Below, one piece after another: positions 24,168 through 32,726 of a stretch of DNA of 64,000 bases. The stretch is from positions 1,681,501 through 1,745,500 of the forward strand of contig NZ_CP031416.1 of NCBI RefSeq assembly GCF_003367375.1, read 5' to 3'. Within the stretch, counting starts at the first letter, position 1, and every line of letters begins with the position of its first letter. The notes beneath the pieces were generated by a model. It made no database searches. It was given only the letters and a program-made list of their open reading frames with translations, and was not told the origin of the DNA. The stretch is from Gallaecimonas mangrovi (GTDB taxonomy: Bacteria; Pseudomonadota; Gammaproteobacteria; Enterobacterales; Gallaecimonadaceae). Made by a program: the position numbers and the translations under genes.

Positions 24168-25485
24168 GCCCATTATTGATGTGCTGGGAGTGGGCCTTGG
24201 GCCCTTTAACTTAAGTCTGGCGTGTTTGGCCGAACCGGTTAGCGAACTAAAGGCACTCTTTGTTGACCAGCGCCCCGGTTTTGACTGGCACCCGGGGTTG
24301 ATGATGGAAGATGTGCACCTGCAAACCCCTTTTATGTCGGACTTGGTAACCCTGGCTGACCCCACCAGCCGCTACAGCTTTTTAAATTACATCAAGCAGC
24401 AAGGGCGCCTTTACAGCTTCTATATTCGCGAGAACTTCTTTTTACTGCGCCGTGAATACAACCAATATTGCCAATGGGTTAGCCAGCAATTAAGCAATAT
24501 TCGCTTTAACCGCCGGGTCGATGCGGTGCACTTTGACGAACAGCTCGACTGCTACCGCGTCAATTTGGTGTGCAGCAAAACCGGCCAGCAAAGTGAGGTG
24601 CTGGCGCGCAAACTGGTGCTAGGCACCGGCCCCAAACCCTTTGTGCCTAAGTGCTGTGAAAACCTTGACGGGCCAGTGCTGCATGCCTCGCAATACCTTT
24701 ATCAAAAGGCGCAGCTGCAACAGCAAAAGGCCATTACGGTCCTGGGTTCCGGGCAAAGCGCCGCCGAGATTTTCTACGATCTGCTGCAAGACATTGATAG
24801 CCACGGTTACCAGCTGAACTGGCTGACCCGTTCACCGCGTTTTTTCCCGCTGGAGTATTCCAAGCTCACCCTGGAAATGACATCGCCTGAATACGTTGAT
24901 TACTTCCATGCCTTGCCAGGTGCCAGGCGCGATGCCCTCATCAGCAGTCAAAAACACCTCTATAAAGGCATCAACAGTGAGCTTATCAACGCCATTTTTG
25001 ACTGCCTGTACGCCAAACGGCTTAGTGGCCGGGTGCCGGTGGAGCTGCGCACCAACGTGGCGCTAGAAGATGCCAACTATGCCCCCGAGCAGGGTTTTTC
25101 ACTGCGCTTTTATCATCAGGAACAGGGCCGCCACTTTCAGCACCAAACCCAAGGCTTGGTGCTGGCAACCGGCTATCGCTATCAAGTGCCGGCGTTTTTA
25201 ACGCCGGTGGCACAGGAGCTTAACTGGGACAACCAGGGCCGCTTCGCGGTGCGCCGCGATTACAGCATCGATAAGAGCGGGGGCCGGGTGTTTGTGCAAA
25301 ATGCCGAGCTACACAGCCACGGTTTTGTCACCCCGGATCTGGGTATGGCGTGCTATCGCAATAGCTGCATTTTGCGCTCATTAACCGGCCGCGAGGTTTA
25401 TCCGGTTGAAAAACGCATAGCCTTTCAAGAGTTTGGCGCTGGCCAAAGCGCCGTTACCCGGCAACCGCTGGAGACCTTACTCTGA
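24160..25485 (+). CDS. bibB: FAD-dependent amine N-monooxygenase (BibB/DesB-like)
   Basis: 441-residue member of the lysine/ornithine/cadaverine N-hydroxylase family. The FAD motif GVGLGPFNLSLA occupies residues 10-21, followed by FDWHPGLMMEDVHLQTPFMSDLV (the family WHPG and LQTPF blocks). The NADPH loop VLGSGQSAAEIFYDLL is near residue 194, and ATGYRY and NAELHSHGF are conserved C-terminal blocks. It should hydroxylate the terminal amine of the diamine made by the previous enzyme. Overlaps the decarboxylase gene by 8 bases with GGAGGAGG in front of the ATG: tight translational coupling. Confidence 0.9.
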   Translation: MAKPIIDVLGVGLGPFNLSLACLAEPVSELKALFVDQRPGFDWHPGLMMEDVHLQTPFMSDLVTLADPTSRYSFLNYIKQQGRLYSFYIRENFFLLRREYNQYCQWVSQQLSNIRFNRRVDAVHFDEQLDCYRVNLVCSKTGQQSEVLARKLVLGTGPKPFVPKCCENLDGPVLHASQYLYQKAQLQQQKAITVLGSGQSAAEIFYDLLQDIDSHGYQLNWLTRSPRFFPLEYSKLTLEMTSPEYVDYFHALPGARRDALISSQKHLYKGINSELINAIFDCLYAKRLSGRVPVELRTNVALEDANYAPEQGFSLRFYHQEQGRHFQHQTQGLVLATGYRYQVPAFLTPVAQELNWDNQGRFAVRRDYSIDKSGGRVFVQNAELHSHGFVTPDLGMACYRNSCILRSLTGREVYPVEKRIAFQEFGAGQSAVTRQPLETLL

Positions 25486-26666
25486 TGCGACTGTCGTTTA
25501 AGTCGGCACTGATTGTGCTCACCCTCATCGCCGTGGTGGGGGATGCAATGCTGGTGCCGTTTTATCCCCGCTTTTTCGCCGAGGCCTTTGCCCGCCACAA
25601 CGCCCACTGGGTAGGGCTCTATCTTGCTGCCATTTGCGCGGTGGTGATGCTGGCGTTTCCGGTGTGGGCAAGGCTCGCCAGGGGACGTTCGTTACTGAAC
25701 ATCCTTATTGCTACCCAGCTAGTGGCCGCGGCTTTAAGCCTGAGCTGCTATTGGGTGACGAGCTTTGGGCTTTTTTGGCTCGCCTCGTTGCTGATGCTGG
25801 CCTTTAAAGCCAGTTATCTGCTGATTTATCCGCAAATTATGGCCTTGGAGCAGCAACAGCATCATGGCCGTACTATCGGCCTGCTGTCGGTTACGGTGCA
25901 TTTTGGCGCCATTGCCGGGGCACTGCTGGGCGGGGGCATGTTGCAGTGGCTGAACGCGCGCGACATTTTTGTGTTGATGGCGCTGGGCGATGTTTTGCAA
26001 ACCGCGCTTTGCCTGTGGCTAAAGCGGCGCCAGCCGCCACTGCAGGCCGCACCTTCGCCAGCGAAGGGCCAAGGTTCTTCTTGGCGACTGCTAGTGCGCC
26101 TTTGCAGCGTCATGGTGCTGTTTTACTTCAGTATTTATCTTATTCGGCCCTTTTTTACCCGTTATTGGGAAGGGCGTAGCGGCATTGACGACACCCTGGT
26201 GTCCGGGTTGGTGTTTGCATTGCCTGCCGGGGTGGCGTTGCTGGCGCTATGGCGTAGTTATCGCCACAAAACCGCGTCTGATCCTTGGCAATTACTGGGG
26301 CCGCTGAGCTTTTTGGTGATTGGCGTGCTGTTGCAAAGTGCGCTTTCGCCATTGTGGGTGCTAATAGGGCGTTTACTGTTTGGTTGGGGGCTTTATCACG
26401 CCACGGTGCGGCTTGACCAACTGCTGTTTCGCTTAAGTACCCCGGCCCATTACGCCACCGACTTTGCCAAGGTGAGTTTCAGCCAAAACCTGGGGGTGCT
26501 AATGGCCTCTTGGCTGGCCGGTTATCTCAATAGCGCCTTTGTTCCCGAATGTCCTTTCTTTGTGGCCACGGTAAGCCTGTTGGCTTGCGCCCTGGTCTTT
26601 ACCCTCTTTTTAAAACCCGCCACGTCGGCGGGTAATAAACCAACGCTTTCAAGGAGTGATGCATGA
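25485..26666 (+). CDS. MFS transporter, probable siderophore exporter
   Basis: 393 residues, about 12 hydrophobic segments (e.g. LIVLTLIAVVGDAMLVPFYP at the start, residues 9-28) with a basic middle loop (LKRRQPP). A major facilitator superfamily efflux protein embedded between the monooxygenase and the synthetase genes (starts at its neighbour's stop, TGATG, and overlaps the next gene by four bases). The position strongly suggests secretion of the siderophore across the inner membrane, as AlcS does for alcaligin. Sequence alone does not prove direction or substrate. Confidence 0.8.
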   Translation: MRLSFKSALIVLTLIAVVGDAMLVPFYPRFFAEAFARHNAHWVGLYLAAICAVVMLAFPVWARLARGRSLLNILIATQLVAAALSLSCYWVTSFGLFWLASLLMLAFKASYLLIYPQIMALEQQQHHGRTIGLLSVTVHFGAIAGALLGGGMLQWLNARDIFVLMALGDVLQTALCLWLKRRQPPLQAAPSPAKGQGSSWRLLVRLCSVMVLFYFSIYLIRPFFTRYWEGRSGIDDTLVSGLVFALPAGVALLALWRSYRHKTASDPWQLLGPLSFLVIGVLLQSALSPLWVLIGRLLFGWGLYHATVRLDQLLFRLSTPAHYATDFAKVSFSQNLGVLMASWLAGYLNSAFVPECPFFVATVSLLACALVFTLFLKPATSAGNKPTLSRSDA

Positions 26667-29056
26667 CATTACCTGACACTATTGCCCCTTTTACTTTTCT
26701 TGACCCCAAAGTCGGCGCCTTTACCCTAAGGCCGTTAAAACTGCCGGACGACATGGCCTTAATCCATGGCTGGCTAAGCCAGCAGCGGGCGCGTTTTTGG
26801 GCGATGGAGAAACTGAGCATCAGTGAGCTTTGCGACTTCTACCAACAGCTCAAATCAAGCGGTAAAGGCGGCGGCTTTATCGGTGAGCACCAAGGCAAGG
26901 CGGTCATGCTGATTGAATGCTATGACCCGGCGCAAGACCCGGTTGGCGAGCATTACGCTGTTGCCCCTGGCGATCTGGGTATGCATATTTTGCTGGCCCC
27001 GGCCAAGACACCGATACGTGGTTTTAGCCGCGCCGCCTTTAACGCCACCCTGCATTTTTGCTTTGACGGAGTGGGGGCCAGCCGCGTGGTGGTGGAGCCC
27101 GACACCCGCAACCAAGCAATTCACCGCCTTAATCGCCAGGCCGGATTTGTCTACGAGCGGCAAATTACCTTGCCTGACAAGATTGCCGAGCTGGCGTTTT
27201 GCACGGCAGAACAATTTGCTAAGGCGCAGCAGCCAACACCGCACCGCTCTTTGGCCGTTGCCGCGCATCTAACCCCGGCGCGCTGGCAGCAGGTTAACCG
27301 CCACCTGGTGCGCAAAATGCTCGCCGAGCTTTGCCATGAAAAAGTCTTTATACCCAAGGCGCTTGGTGACGGCGTGTATAGCGTTGCCGCCGACGATGGC
27401 CAAAGCCTTTACCGCTTTACAGCGAAAATCACTGCCCTTGACCATTGGCTTATCGCCGCTGACAGCATTGAATGCTGGCAGCATCAGCAGTGCCAACCTA
27501 TTGATGCGGCATCGCTGGTGCTTGCCTGCCAACAGCAGCTAAAAATCAAGCCCGCCATGCTTGGCACCTACCTTGAAGAAATTGCCGCCACCTTATACAG
27601 CGCCGCCTATAAGGCCGAACACCAGCAATACAGCAGCGCTGAACTGGTGGATGTGGATTTTCAAACCATTGAGCGGGCAATGACCGAAGGTCATCCCTGT
27701 TTTATTGCCAACAATGGCCGCATTGGTTTTGACGCCTTGGATTTTCCGGCCTATGCCCCGGAAGCCGGGCAGCCGGTGCGGCTAATTTGGCTGGCCGCCC
27801 ACAAAGACGACAGCGTGTTTGCCACCAGTCGAGACCTTGATTACCGGCGGCTGTTATTAAGCGAACTGGGCGAAGGCCAGCTCAATGATTTTGAGGCCAG
27901 CATTAGCCAAAAGGGCTTTAACCCGGCGCATTATTACCTGATGCCGGTGCACCCCTGGCAGTGGTTTAACAAGCTGGTTTACCTCTTTGCCAAGCCCCTG
28001 GCAACGGGGCGGCTTATTTGCTTGGGGGAAGGCCTGGATTGTTACCAGGCGCAGCAGTCTATCCGCACCTTTTTTAACCGTGACAAACCCGAAAATTGCT
28101 ATGTAAAAACCGCGCTTTCGATTCTCAATATGGGCTTTATGCGCGGTCTGTCCCCCTATTACATGAGTACGACCCCGGCCATTAACGACTTTGTCTACGA
28201 CCTGGTTAACCAAGACCCTTACCTGGCAGAGACCGGCTTTAGCATTCTGCGTGAAGTGGCTGGGGTGGGTTATATGCACCCGGATTTTGAAACCACCCTG
28301 GATAAACACAGCCCTTATCGCAAGATGCTATCCGGCCTTTGGCGCGAAAGTCCGCTGCCAAGCTTGAACCCTGGGCAAAAGCTGATGAGCATGACCGCGC
28401 TGTTGCATCAGGATAACGACGGCAAGGCCTTGCTGGTGGCGCTTATTCGCGCCTCGGGCCTTGATACGCGCCAGTGGCTGCGCCGCTATTTAAAGGCTTA
28501 TTTGAGCCCGCTGCTGCACTGCTTTTACGCCCACGACCTGGTGTTTATGCCCCACGGTGAAAACCTGATTTTAGTGATGGAAAACCAGGTACCGGTGCGG
28601 GCCATCATGAAAGACATTGCCGAGGAAATTGCCATTCTTAATACCGAGGTGGTGCTGTCGGAACAGGTGAAAAGGCTGGCGGTGGCGGTACCCGATGACT
28701 ACAAGGTGTTATCGATTTTGACCGATGTCTTCGACTGCTTCTTCCGCTTTATTGGCGCCATTTTGGAAGAACAAGCGGATGTAAGCGAAGGGGTATTTTG
28801 GGCGTTAGTGGCCGAATGTGTGCTCCAGTATCAGGACGCCCACCCAGCGCTTGCCGAGAAGTTTAAAAAACACGATCTCTTTGCCCCGCAATTTACCCTT
28901 TCCTGCCTCAACCGTCTGCAACTGGCCAATAACCAGCAAATGGTGGACTTGGCTGATCCGGCCGGCAGCTTGCAGTTTGCCGGGGTGCTTAATAATCCCA
29001 TAGCCCCCTTTGCCAGGGAGAAAGAAGCCACGGCGCCGAAGATGGCGCAGGCATAA
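26663..29056 (+). CDS. bibC: Fused acyltransferase-NIS siderophore synthetase (BibC-like)
   Basis: 797 residues, two enzymes in one chain. Residues about 1-190 form a GNAT-type acyl-CoA transferase of the IucB/DesC class (GDLGMHILLAP, FDGVGASRVVVEPDTRN, LNRQAGF). Residues about 225-790 form an IucA/IucC-type NRPS-independent synthetase (GHPCFIANNGRIGF, MPVHPWQW near 427, VKTALSILNMGFMRGLSPYYMS, FMPHGENLIL near 628). It would acylate the N-hydroxydiamine, probably with succinyl-CoA, then oligomerise and cyclise it. BibC of Aliivibrio salmonicida has this fused layout and makes bisucaberin; desferrioxamine enzymes are separate proteins. Ribosome site AAGGAG. Last gene of the operon. Confidence 0.88.
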   Translation: MTLPDTIAPFTFLDPKVGAFTLRPLKLPDDMALIHGWLSQQRARFWAMEKLSISELCDFYQQLKSSGKGGGFIGEHQGKAVMLIECYDPAQDPVGEHYAVAPGDLGMHILLAPAKTPIRGFSRAAFNATLHFCFDGVGASRVVVEPDTRNQAIHRLNRQAGFVYERQITLPDKIAELAFCTAEQFAKAQQPTPHRSLAVAAHLTPARWQQVNRHLVRKMLAELCHEKVFIPKALGDGVYSVAADDGQSLYRFTAKITALDHWLIAADSIECWQHQQCQPIDAASLVLACQQQLKIKPAMLGTYLEEIAATLYSAAYKAEHQQYSSAELVDVDFQTIERAMTEGHPCFIANNGRIGFDALDFPAYAPEAGQPVRLIWLAAHKDDSVFATSRDLDYRRLLLSELGEGQLNDFEASISQKGFNPAHYYLMPVHPWQWFNKLVYLFAKPLATGRLICLGEGLDCYQAQQSIRTFFNRDKPENCYVKTALSILNMGFMRGLSPYYMSTTPAINDFVYDLVNQDPYLAETGFSILREVAGVGYMHPDFETTLDKHSPYRKMLSGLWRESPLPSLNPGQKLMSMTALLHQDNDGKALLVALIRASGLDTRQWLRRYLKAYLSPLLHCFYAHDLVFMPHGENLILVMENQVPVRAIMKDIAEEIAILNTEVVLSEQVKRLAVAVPDDYKVLSILTDVFDCFFRFIGAILEEQADVSEGVFWALVAECVLQYQDAHPALAEKFKKHDLFAPQFTLSCLNRLQLANNQQMVDLADPAGSLQFAGVLNNPIAPFAREKEATAPKMAQA

Positions 29057-29057
29057 T

Positions 29058-29086
29058 GAAAAGGCGTGCTTGGCACGCCTTTTTTG
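29058..29086 (+). terminator. Intrinsic terminator of the siderophore operon
   Basis: AAAAGGCGTGC, loop TTG, GCACGCCTTTTTT right after the synthetase stop codon. Confidence 0.87.
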
Positions 29087-29095
29087 TCTTTAGAA

Positions 29096-29137
29096 TAAAA
29101 AAGGTATCGGGGCAGCGAAGTAACAAGGTCCGATACC
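29096..29137 (-). terminator. Intrinsic terminator of the cat operon
   Basis: GGTATCGG at 29103 pairs with CCGATACC at 29130; on the minus strand the stem is followed by six T. It lies 15 bases after the catA stop. Confidence 0.7.
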
Positions 29138-29151
29138 AAGGAAGGAAATCC

Positions 29152-30081
29152 TTACGCTTCTAGCGCCCGCTCGCGATTGCCGCGGTGGGTTTTGTCGTCA
29201 TTTTCAGTGGGCAACAAGGTGATATCAAAGGTCACCAGGTTAAATGGCCCGCTTAAACCGTAGGCTTCGGCCTTGGCCGGGTCGGTGATTTTCTTTGCCT
29301 CGGCGATAAGCTCATCGCGGGTCGCAAAAGCAAAGTCGTCATGCAGGTAAGGGTCGCCATCTAGATTAATTTGCGTGGTCAGGTGGCGGTAATTGTCGGC
29401 GCTAATAAAGTAGTGAATGTGCGCCGGGCGGTTACCGTGGCGGCCAATAAGGTCAAGCAGCTTTTGGGTAGGGCCTTCGGGCGGGCAGCCATAACCGCTT
29501 GGCACAATAGAGCGGGCAACGTAACGGCCGTTTTCGTCGGTGCGGATGCGCCGGCGCAGGTTATAGTCGCTCTGGCTTTTATCAAAATAGGAATAGCAGC
29601 CCTTGGAGTTGGCGTGCCAAATATCTACAACGGCGCCAGCGATGGGCTGGCCATTGTTGTCGGTAACGGTGCCGGTAACAATCATGGTTTCGGCGGGGTC
29701 TTTACCATCGTCCATACGGGCAAAACCGTCGCTGATAGGGGCGCCTGCCACATAGAGTGGGCCTTCAATGGTGCGCGGCGTGCCCCCTTCAAAACCTTCG
29801 GCAGCATCGATGGCGTCGCTACGAATATCAAGGAAATGCTCAAAACCGATACCGGCCGCCAGTAAGGCTGCCTCACCGCTTTGCCCCAGTTCATTGAGGT
29901 AGCTCATGGCGGCCCAGAACTCTTGGTCGGTAACGTTAAGGTCGTCTACCGCTTTATAAAGGTCGCTTAGCACGCGGTGAATAAGGGTTTTGGCACGTTG
30001 GCTACCGCCGCTTTGGTCAAAACCACTGGCTTTTTCCAACAGGGTTTGCACGGCTTCGGTCTGCATTACTTTAACTGACAT
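29152..30081 (-). CDS. catA: Catechol 1,2-dioxygenase CatA
   Basis: 309 residues. A non-haem iron(III) intradiol dioxygenase that opens catechol to cis,cis-muconate. The four iron ligands are recognisable: Y163 in GCYSYF, Y197 in SGYGCPPEGPT, and H221 and H223 in RPAHIHYF. The alpha-helical N-terminal dimer/lipid-binding domain (about 1-100) precedes GPLYVAGAP. Length and ligand spacing are those of chromosomal CatA enzymes. Start at 30081 with AGGAGC 6 bases upstream. Last gene of catBCA; catalyses the first step although it is last in order. Confidence 0.95.
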   Translation of the reverse strand: MSVKVMQTEAVQTLLEKASGFDQSGGSQRAKTLIHRVLSDLYKAVDDLNVTDQEFWAAMSYLNELGQSGEAALLAAGIGFEHFLDIRSDAIDAAEGFEGGTPRTIEGPLYVAGAPISDGFARMDDGKDPAETMIVTGTVTDNNGQPIAGAVVDIWHANSKGCYSYFDKSQSDYNLRRRIRTDENGRYVARSIVPSGYGCPPEGPTQKLLDLIGRHGNRPAHIHYFISADNYRHLTTQINLDGDPYLHDDFAFATRDELIAEAKKITDPAKAEAYGLSGPFNLVTFDITLLPTENDDKTHRGNRERALEA

Positions 30082-30128
30082 AATTAGCTCCTGATGTTCT
30101 TGTTGTGGCCGCTTTGGGTCTTCGCCCT

Positions 30129-30419
30129 TTAGCGGTCGTCACTGTGAATGGACGAGGGGTGGCGGCATAACGGCGTCACAGTAACGTCCATATAGGGGTA
30201 GAGGGGAAGGGCCGTCAGAATGTCGTGCAGCTCGGTGTTATCGGCAACATCAAAGATACTGACATTGGCGTAAAGCCCGGCCACACGCCATATGTGGCGC
30301 CATTTACCCTGGGTTTGCAGTTCTTGGAAATAGGCCTTTTCCTTAGCTTTAACGGCGTCGGCATCGGCCTTGGGCATGGAGGCGGGAATATTGACGGTCA
30401 TTTCCACTTTAAACAGCAT
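30129..30419 (-). CDS. catC: Muconolactone delta-isomerase CatC
   Basis: A 96-residue small decameric enzyme converting (+)-muconolactone to 3-oxoadipate enol-lactone in the cytoplasm. MLFKVEMTVNIPASMP at the start, KAKEKAYFQELQ, WRHIWRVAGLYANVSIFDV and LPLYPYMDVTVTPLCRHPS at the end are the family pattern throughout. The start has AAGGAC about 6 bases upstream. It sits 13 bases downstream of catB and 47 bases ahead of catA, in the conserved catBCA order known from pseudomonads. Confidence 0.96.
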   Translation of the reverse strand: MLFKVEMTVNIPASMPKADADAVKAKEKAYFQELQTQGKWRHIWRVAGLYANVSIFDVADNTELHDILTALPLYPYMDVTVTPLCRHPSSIHSDDR

Positions 30420-30432
30420 GGTGTTGTCCTTC

Positions 30433-31554
30433 TCAGTCGTTGCGGCGATAAAACGCCAGCTTGTCTTGGTCTAGTTCAATGCCAAGCCCTGGCCCGGTGG
30501 GCAGGCTGACCCCAAAGTTGTGGTAGCGAAGGGGCTCGGTCACGATGTCGTCTTTCATCAGCAGCGGCCCGAACATTTCGGTGCCCCACTGCAGTGGGCC
30601 TAAGGTGGCCCAGGCGTGCAGGGCAGCGGCAGTGCCAATACTGCCTTCGAGCATGGTGCCGCCGTAAAGGCCAATACCGGCGCTTCTGGCAACGGCGGCC
30701 ACCTTAAGGGCCTGCTGTGGGCCGCCTGCTTTGGCAATCTTCAAGGCAAAGGCGCCACAAAAACCAGCGGCGGCCAGGCTAAAGGCGTCAAGGCTGTCCT
30801 CAATGGCTTCGTCGGCGAGAATGGGGATCACAAAGCGGCTACAAAGCTGCGCCAAGGCGGCGCGTTCTTTGGCCGGTGTGGGCTGTTCTACCAGGTCGAT
30901 ACCGGCGTCTTGCAGCATCTGCATGCCCTTGGCGGCGGTGCTGGCATCCCAGGCTTGGTTTACATCTACCCTGACACTGATGTCATCGCCAAGGGCGGCC
31001 TTAATGGCCGCAACGTGGCTCACGTCAGCGGTTAAGCTACGGGCGCCAATTTTCAACTTAAAGCAGTTATGGCGCCCGGCACTGATAAGGCTTTTGGCTT
31101 CGTCGATATCGCGGGCGGTATCGCCGCTAGCCAGGGTCCAAAGTACCGGCAAGTGGCTATTAACGGCGCCGCCCCAAAGGGCATGCAGGGGCTGATTAAG
31201 GCGTTTGCCTTTCAGATCCCAAAGCGCAGTTTCAATGGCGGACTTGGCAAAACTGTTGCCCTTTACCGCGCTATTAAGGCGCAGGCAAATCCCGTTGATA
31301 TCATCGCAGTTTTGGCCTTTTAATAAGGGCCCCAGGTAATGGTCGATGGCGGATTTAATGCCTTCAGGGCTTTGGGGACCATAACTCAAGCCGCCGATGG
31401 TAGTGGCTTCGCCAATACCTACTAAGCCGTCGCTGTCGGTGAGGCGCAGTATCATCATGGTTTGGCAGCCCATGGTCGTCATGGACAACTTGTGAGGGCG
31501 AATAGTGGGAATATCCACCAACAAGGTTTCTATTTCCTGCACCGTGGCTGGCAT
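30433..31554 (-). CDS. catB: Muconate cycloisomerase CatB
   Basis: 373 residues, enolase superfamily. The N-terminal capping domain runs from about 5 to 125; the barrel carries KLKIGAR (catalytic lysine), VRVDVNQAWD, VEQPTP and ILADEAIED, which provide the Mn-binding acidic residues of the family. It lactonises cis,cis-muconate to muconolactone. The ribosome site is AAGGAAG. First gene of the catBCA operon, divergent from the LysR gene at 31656. A perfect 10-bp palindrome TTTACGTAAA lies in its leader at 31569. Confidence 0.95.
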   Translation of the reverse strand: MPATVQEIETLLVDIPTIRPHKLSMTTMGCQTMMILRLTDSDGLVGIGEATTIGGLSYGPQSPEGIKSAIDHYLGPLLKGQNCDDINGICLRLNSAVKGNSFAKSAIETALWDLKGKRLNQPLHALWGGAVNSHLPVLWTLASGDTARDIDEAKSLISAGRHNCFKLKIGARSLTADVSHVAAIKAALGDDISVRVDVNQAWDASTAAKGMQMLQDAGIDLVEQPTPAKERAALAQLCSRFVIPILADEAIEDSLDAFSLAAAGFCGAFALKIAKAGGPQQALKVAAVARSAGIGLYGGTMLEGSIGTAAALHAWATLGPLQWGTEMFGPLLMKDDIVTEPLRYHNFGVSLPTGPGLGIELDQDKLAFYRRND

Positions 31555-31639
31555 GGTTTAATTCTTCCTTTACGTAAACTTCCCTTGGAACAGTAAGGGC
31601 AGTGACAGGCAGTAACCAATATTGATTTGGTTGGTCGCC

Positions 31640-31654
31640 ATACCCTGGAGGTAT
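31640..31654 (+). promoter_or_regulatory. CatR/BenM-type operator overlapping the regulator's ribosome site
   Basis: ATACCCTGGAGGTAT is exactly ATAC-N7-GTAT, the consensus bound by CatM/BenM in Acinetobacter. Its centre contains GGAGG, the Shine-Dalgarno of the LysR gene. It lies in the divergent region, 86 bases upstream of catB. Binding here could both repress the regulator and activate catBCA. Confidence 0.75.
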
Positions 31655-31655
31655 G

Positions 31656-32558
31656 ATGGAGCTCAGGCATTTACGTTATTTCTGCGCCGCCGCAGAGGAG
31701 TTAAACCTCACCCGTGCCGCGCAAAAGCTATTTATTGCCCAGCCGCCGCTTACCCGGCAGATAAAGCAACTGGAAGATGAAATTGGGGCGACGCTTTTTA
31801 TTCGCGAAGCCAGGGGCCTGAAGTTAACCCCGGCCGGCCGCTATTTTCTGGACCATGCCCGGCAAATTCTCGATAAGGTCGCTGCCACGGTTGCAGGCAC
31901 CCGGCAGGTGGCCAGTCACGGCAAGCAGGTGTTTGGTATCGGCTTTGTACCTTCCATTTTTTATGGCCAGTTACCGCGGTTGGTGCGGCGACTGCGGCAA
32001 AATAAGAATGTGGAAATTGTCCTCAAAGAGATGAAAACCGGCGAGCAGGTTGAAGCCTTAAAAGCGGGCCATATTGATATAGGTTTTGGCCGCCTTTACA
32101 TCGACGATAGTGAAGTAGAACAAGAGCTTCTATTCAACGAGCGCATTATCGCTGCCTTGCCGGCTGAACATCCGCTGGCAACGGGGCCGGTGAGCCTTAG
32201 CCAGTTGGCGAATGAACCTTTGGTGGTGTACCCAAGTGGCAGCGGCCCTAATTTTGCCGACATTATGCAGGGGCTGTTTGCCAATCAGGCACTAAAGCCT
32301 AACCCGGTGCAGCAGGTTAACGATGTGCAAACCGCCTTGGCGTTGGTGGCCTCTGATTTGGGGTACACATTGGTGCCGGAGCAGGTGAAAAGAGTCACCC
32401 GTGAAGATGTGGTGTTTCGCGCCATTACCGGTAGCGATGCCACCTCGCCGGTGCTTTGCAGCCGCCGCCGCGAGCCGCCGAATGCCGTAATGCGCCTAGC
32501 CAACCTTATTCTCTCGGAGCTGGTCAGCCAAAAGCAGCAAGACCCTTCGCTACTGTAG
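31656..32558 (+). CDS. catR: LysR-family regulator of the cat operon (CatR/BenM type)
   Basis: 300 residues. The N-terminal helix-turn-helix (MELRHLRYFCAAAEELNLTRAAQKLFIAQPPLTRQIKQLE) is nearly diagnostic of the CatR/BenM/CatM subgroup, with a C-terminal periplasmic-binding-protein-like effector domain (about 90-295) that would bind muconate. The start at 31656 rather than 31653 gives proper spacing from GGAGG at 31647. It is divergent from catBCA with an ATAC-N7-GTAT operator between them, the usual arrangement for muconate-induced activation. Confidence 0.9.
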   Translation: MELRHLRYFCAAAEELNLTRAAQKLFIAQPPLTRQIKQLEDEIGATLFIREARGLKLTPAGRYFLDHARQILDKVAATVAGTRQVASHGKQVFGIGFVPSIFYGQLPRLVRRLRQNKNVEIVLKEMKTGEQVEALKAGHIDIGFGRLYIDDSEVEQELLFNERIIAALPAEHPLATGPVSLSQLANEPLVVYPSGSGPNFADIMQGLFANQALKPNPVQQVNDVQTALALVASDLGYTLVPEQVKRVTREDVVFRAITGSDATSPVLCSRRREPPNAVMRLANLILSELVSQKQQDPSLL

Positions 32559-32726
32559 CAGGCATATCTTTTAGGTATTAATACCAAGTAAAATGATATG
32601 GCTATTCTAAGCGTTTGATTAACTTTGCTTTTTAAAGGTTTTTGCGCCCTTGTCCAAGGGCGTTCGATTGACCATGACACTAAGTTGCCGTTAGCGTTAG
32701 GGCAGATTGATTGCCATGGAGTTGTT

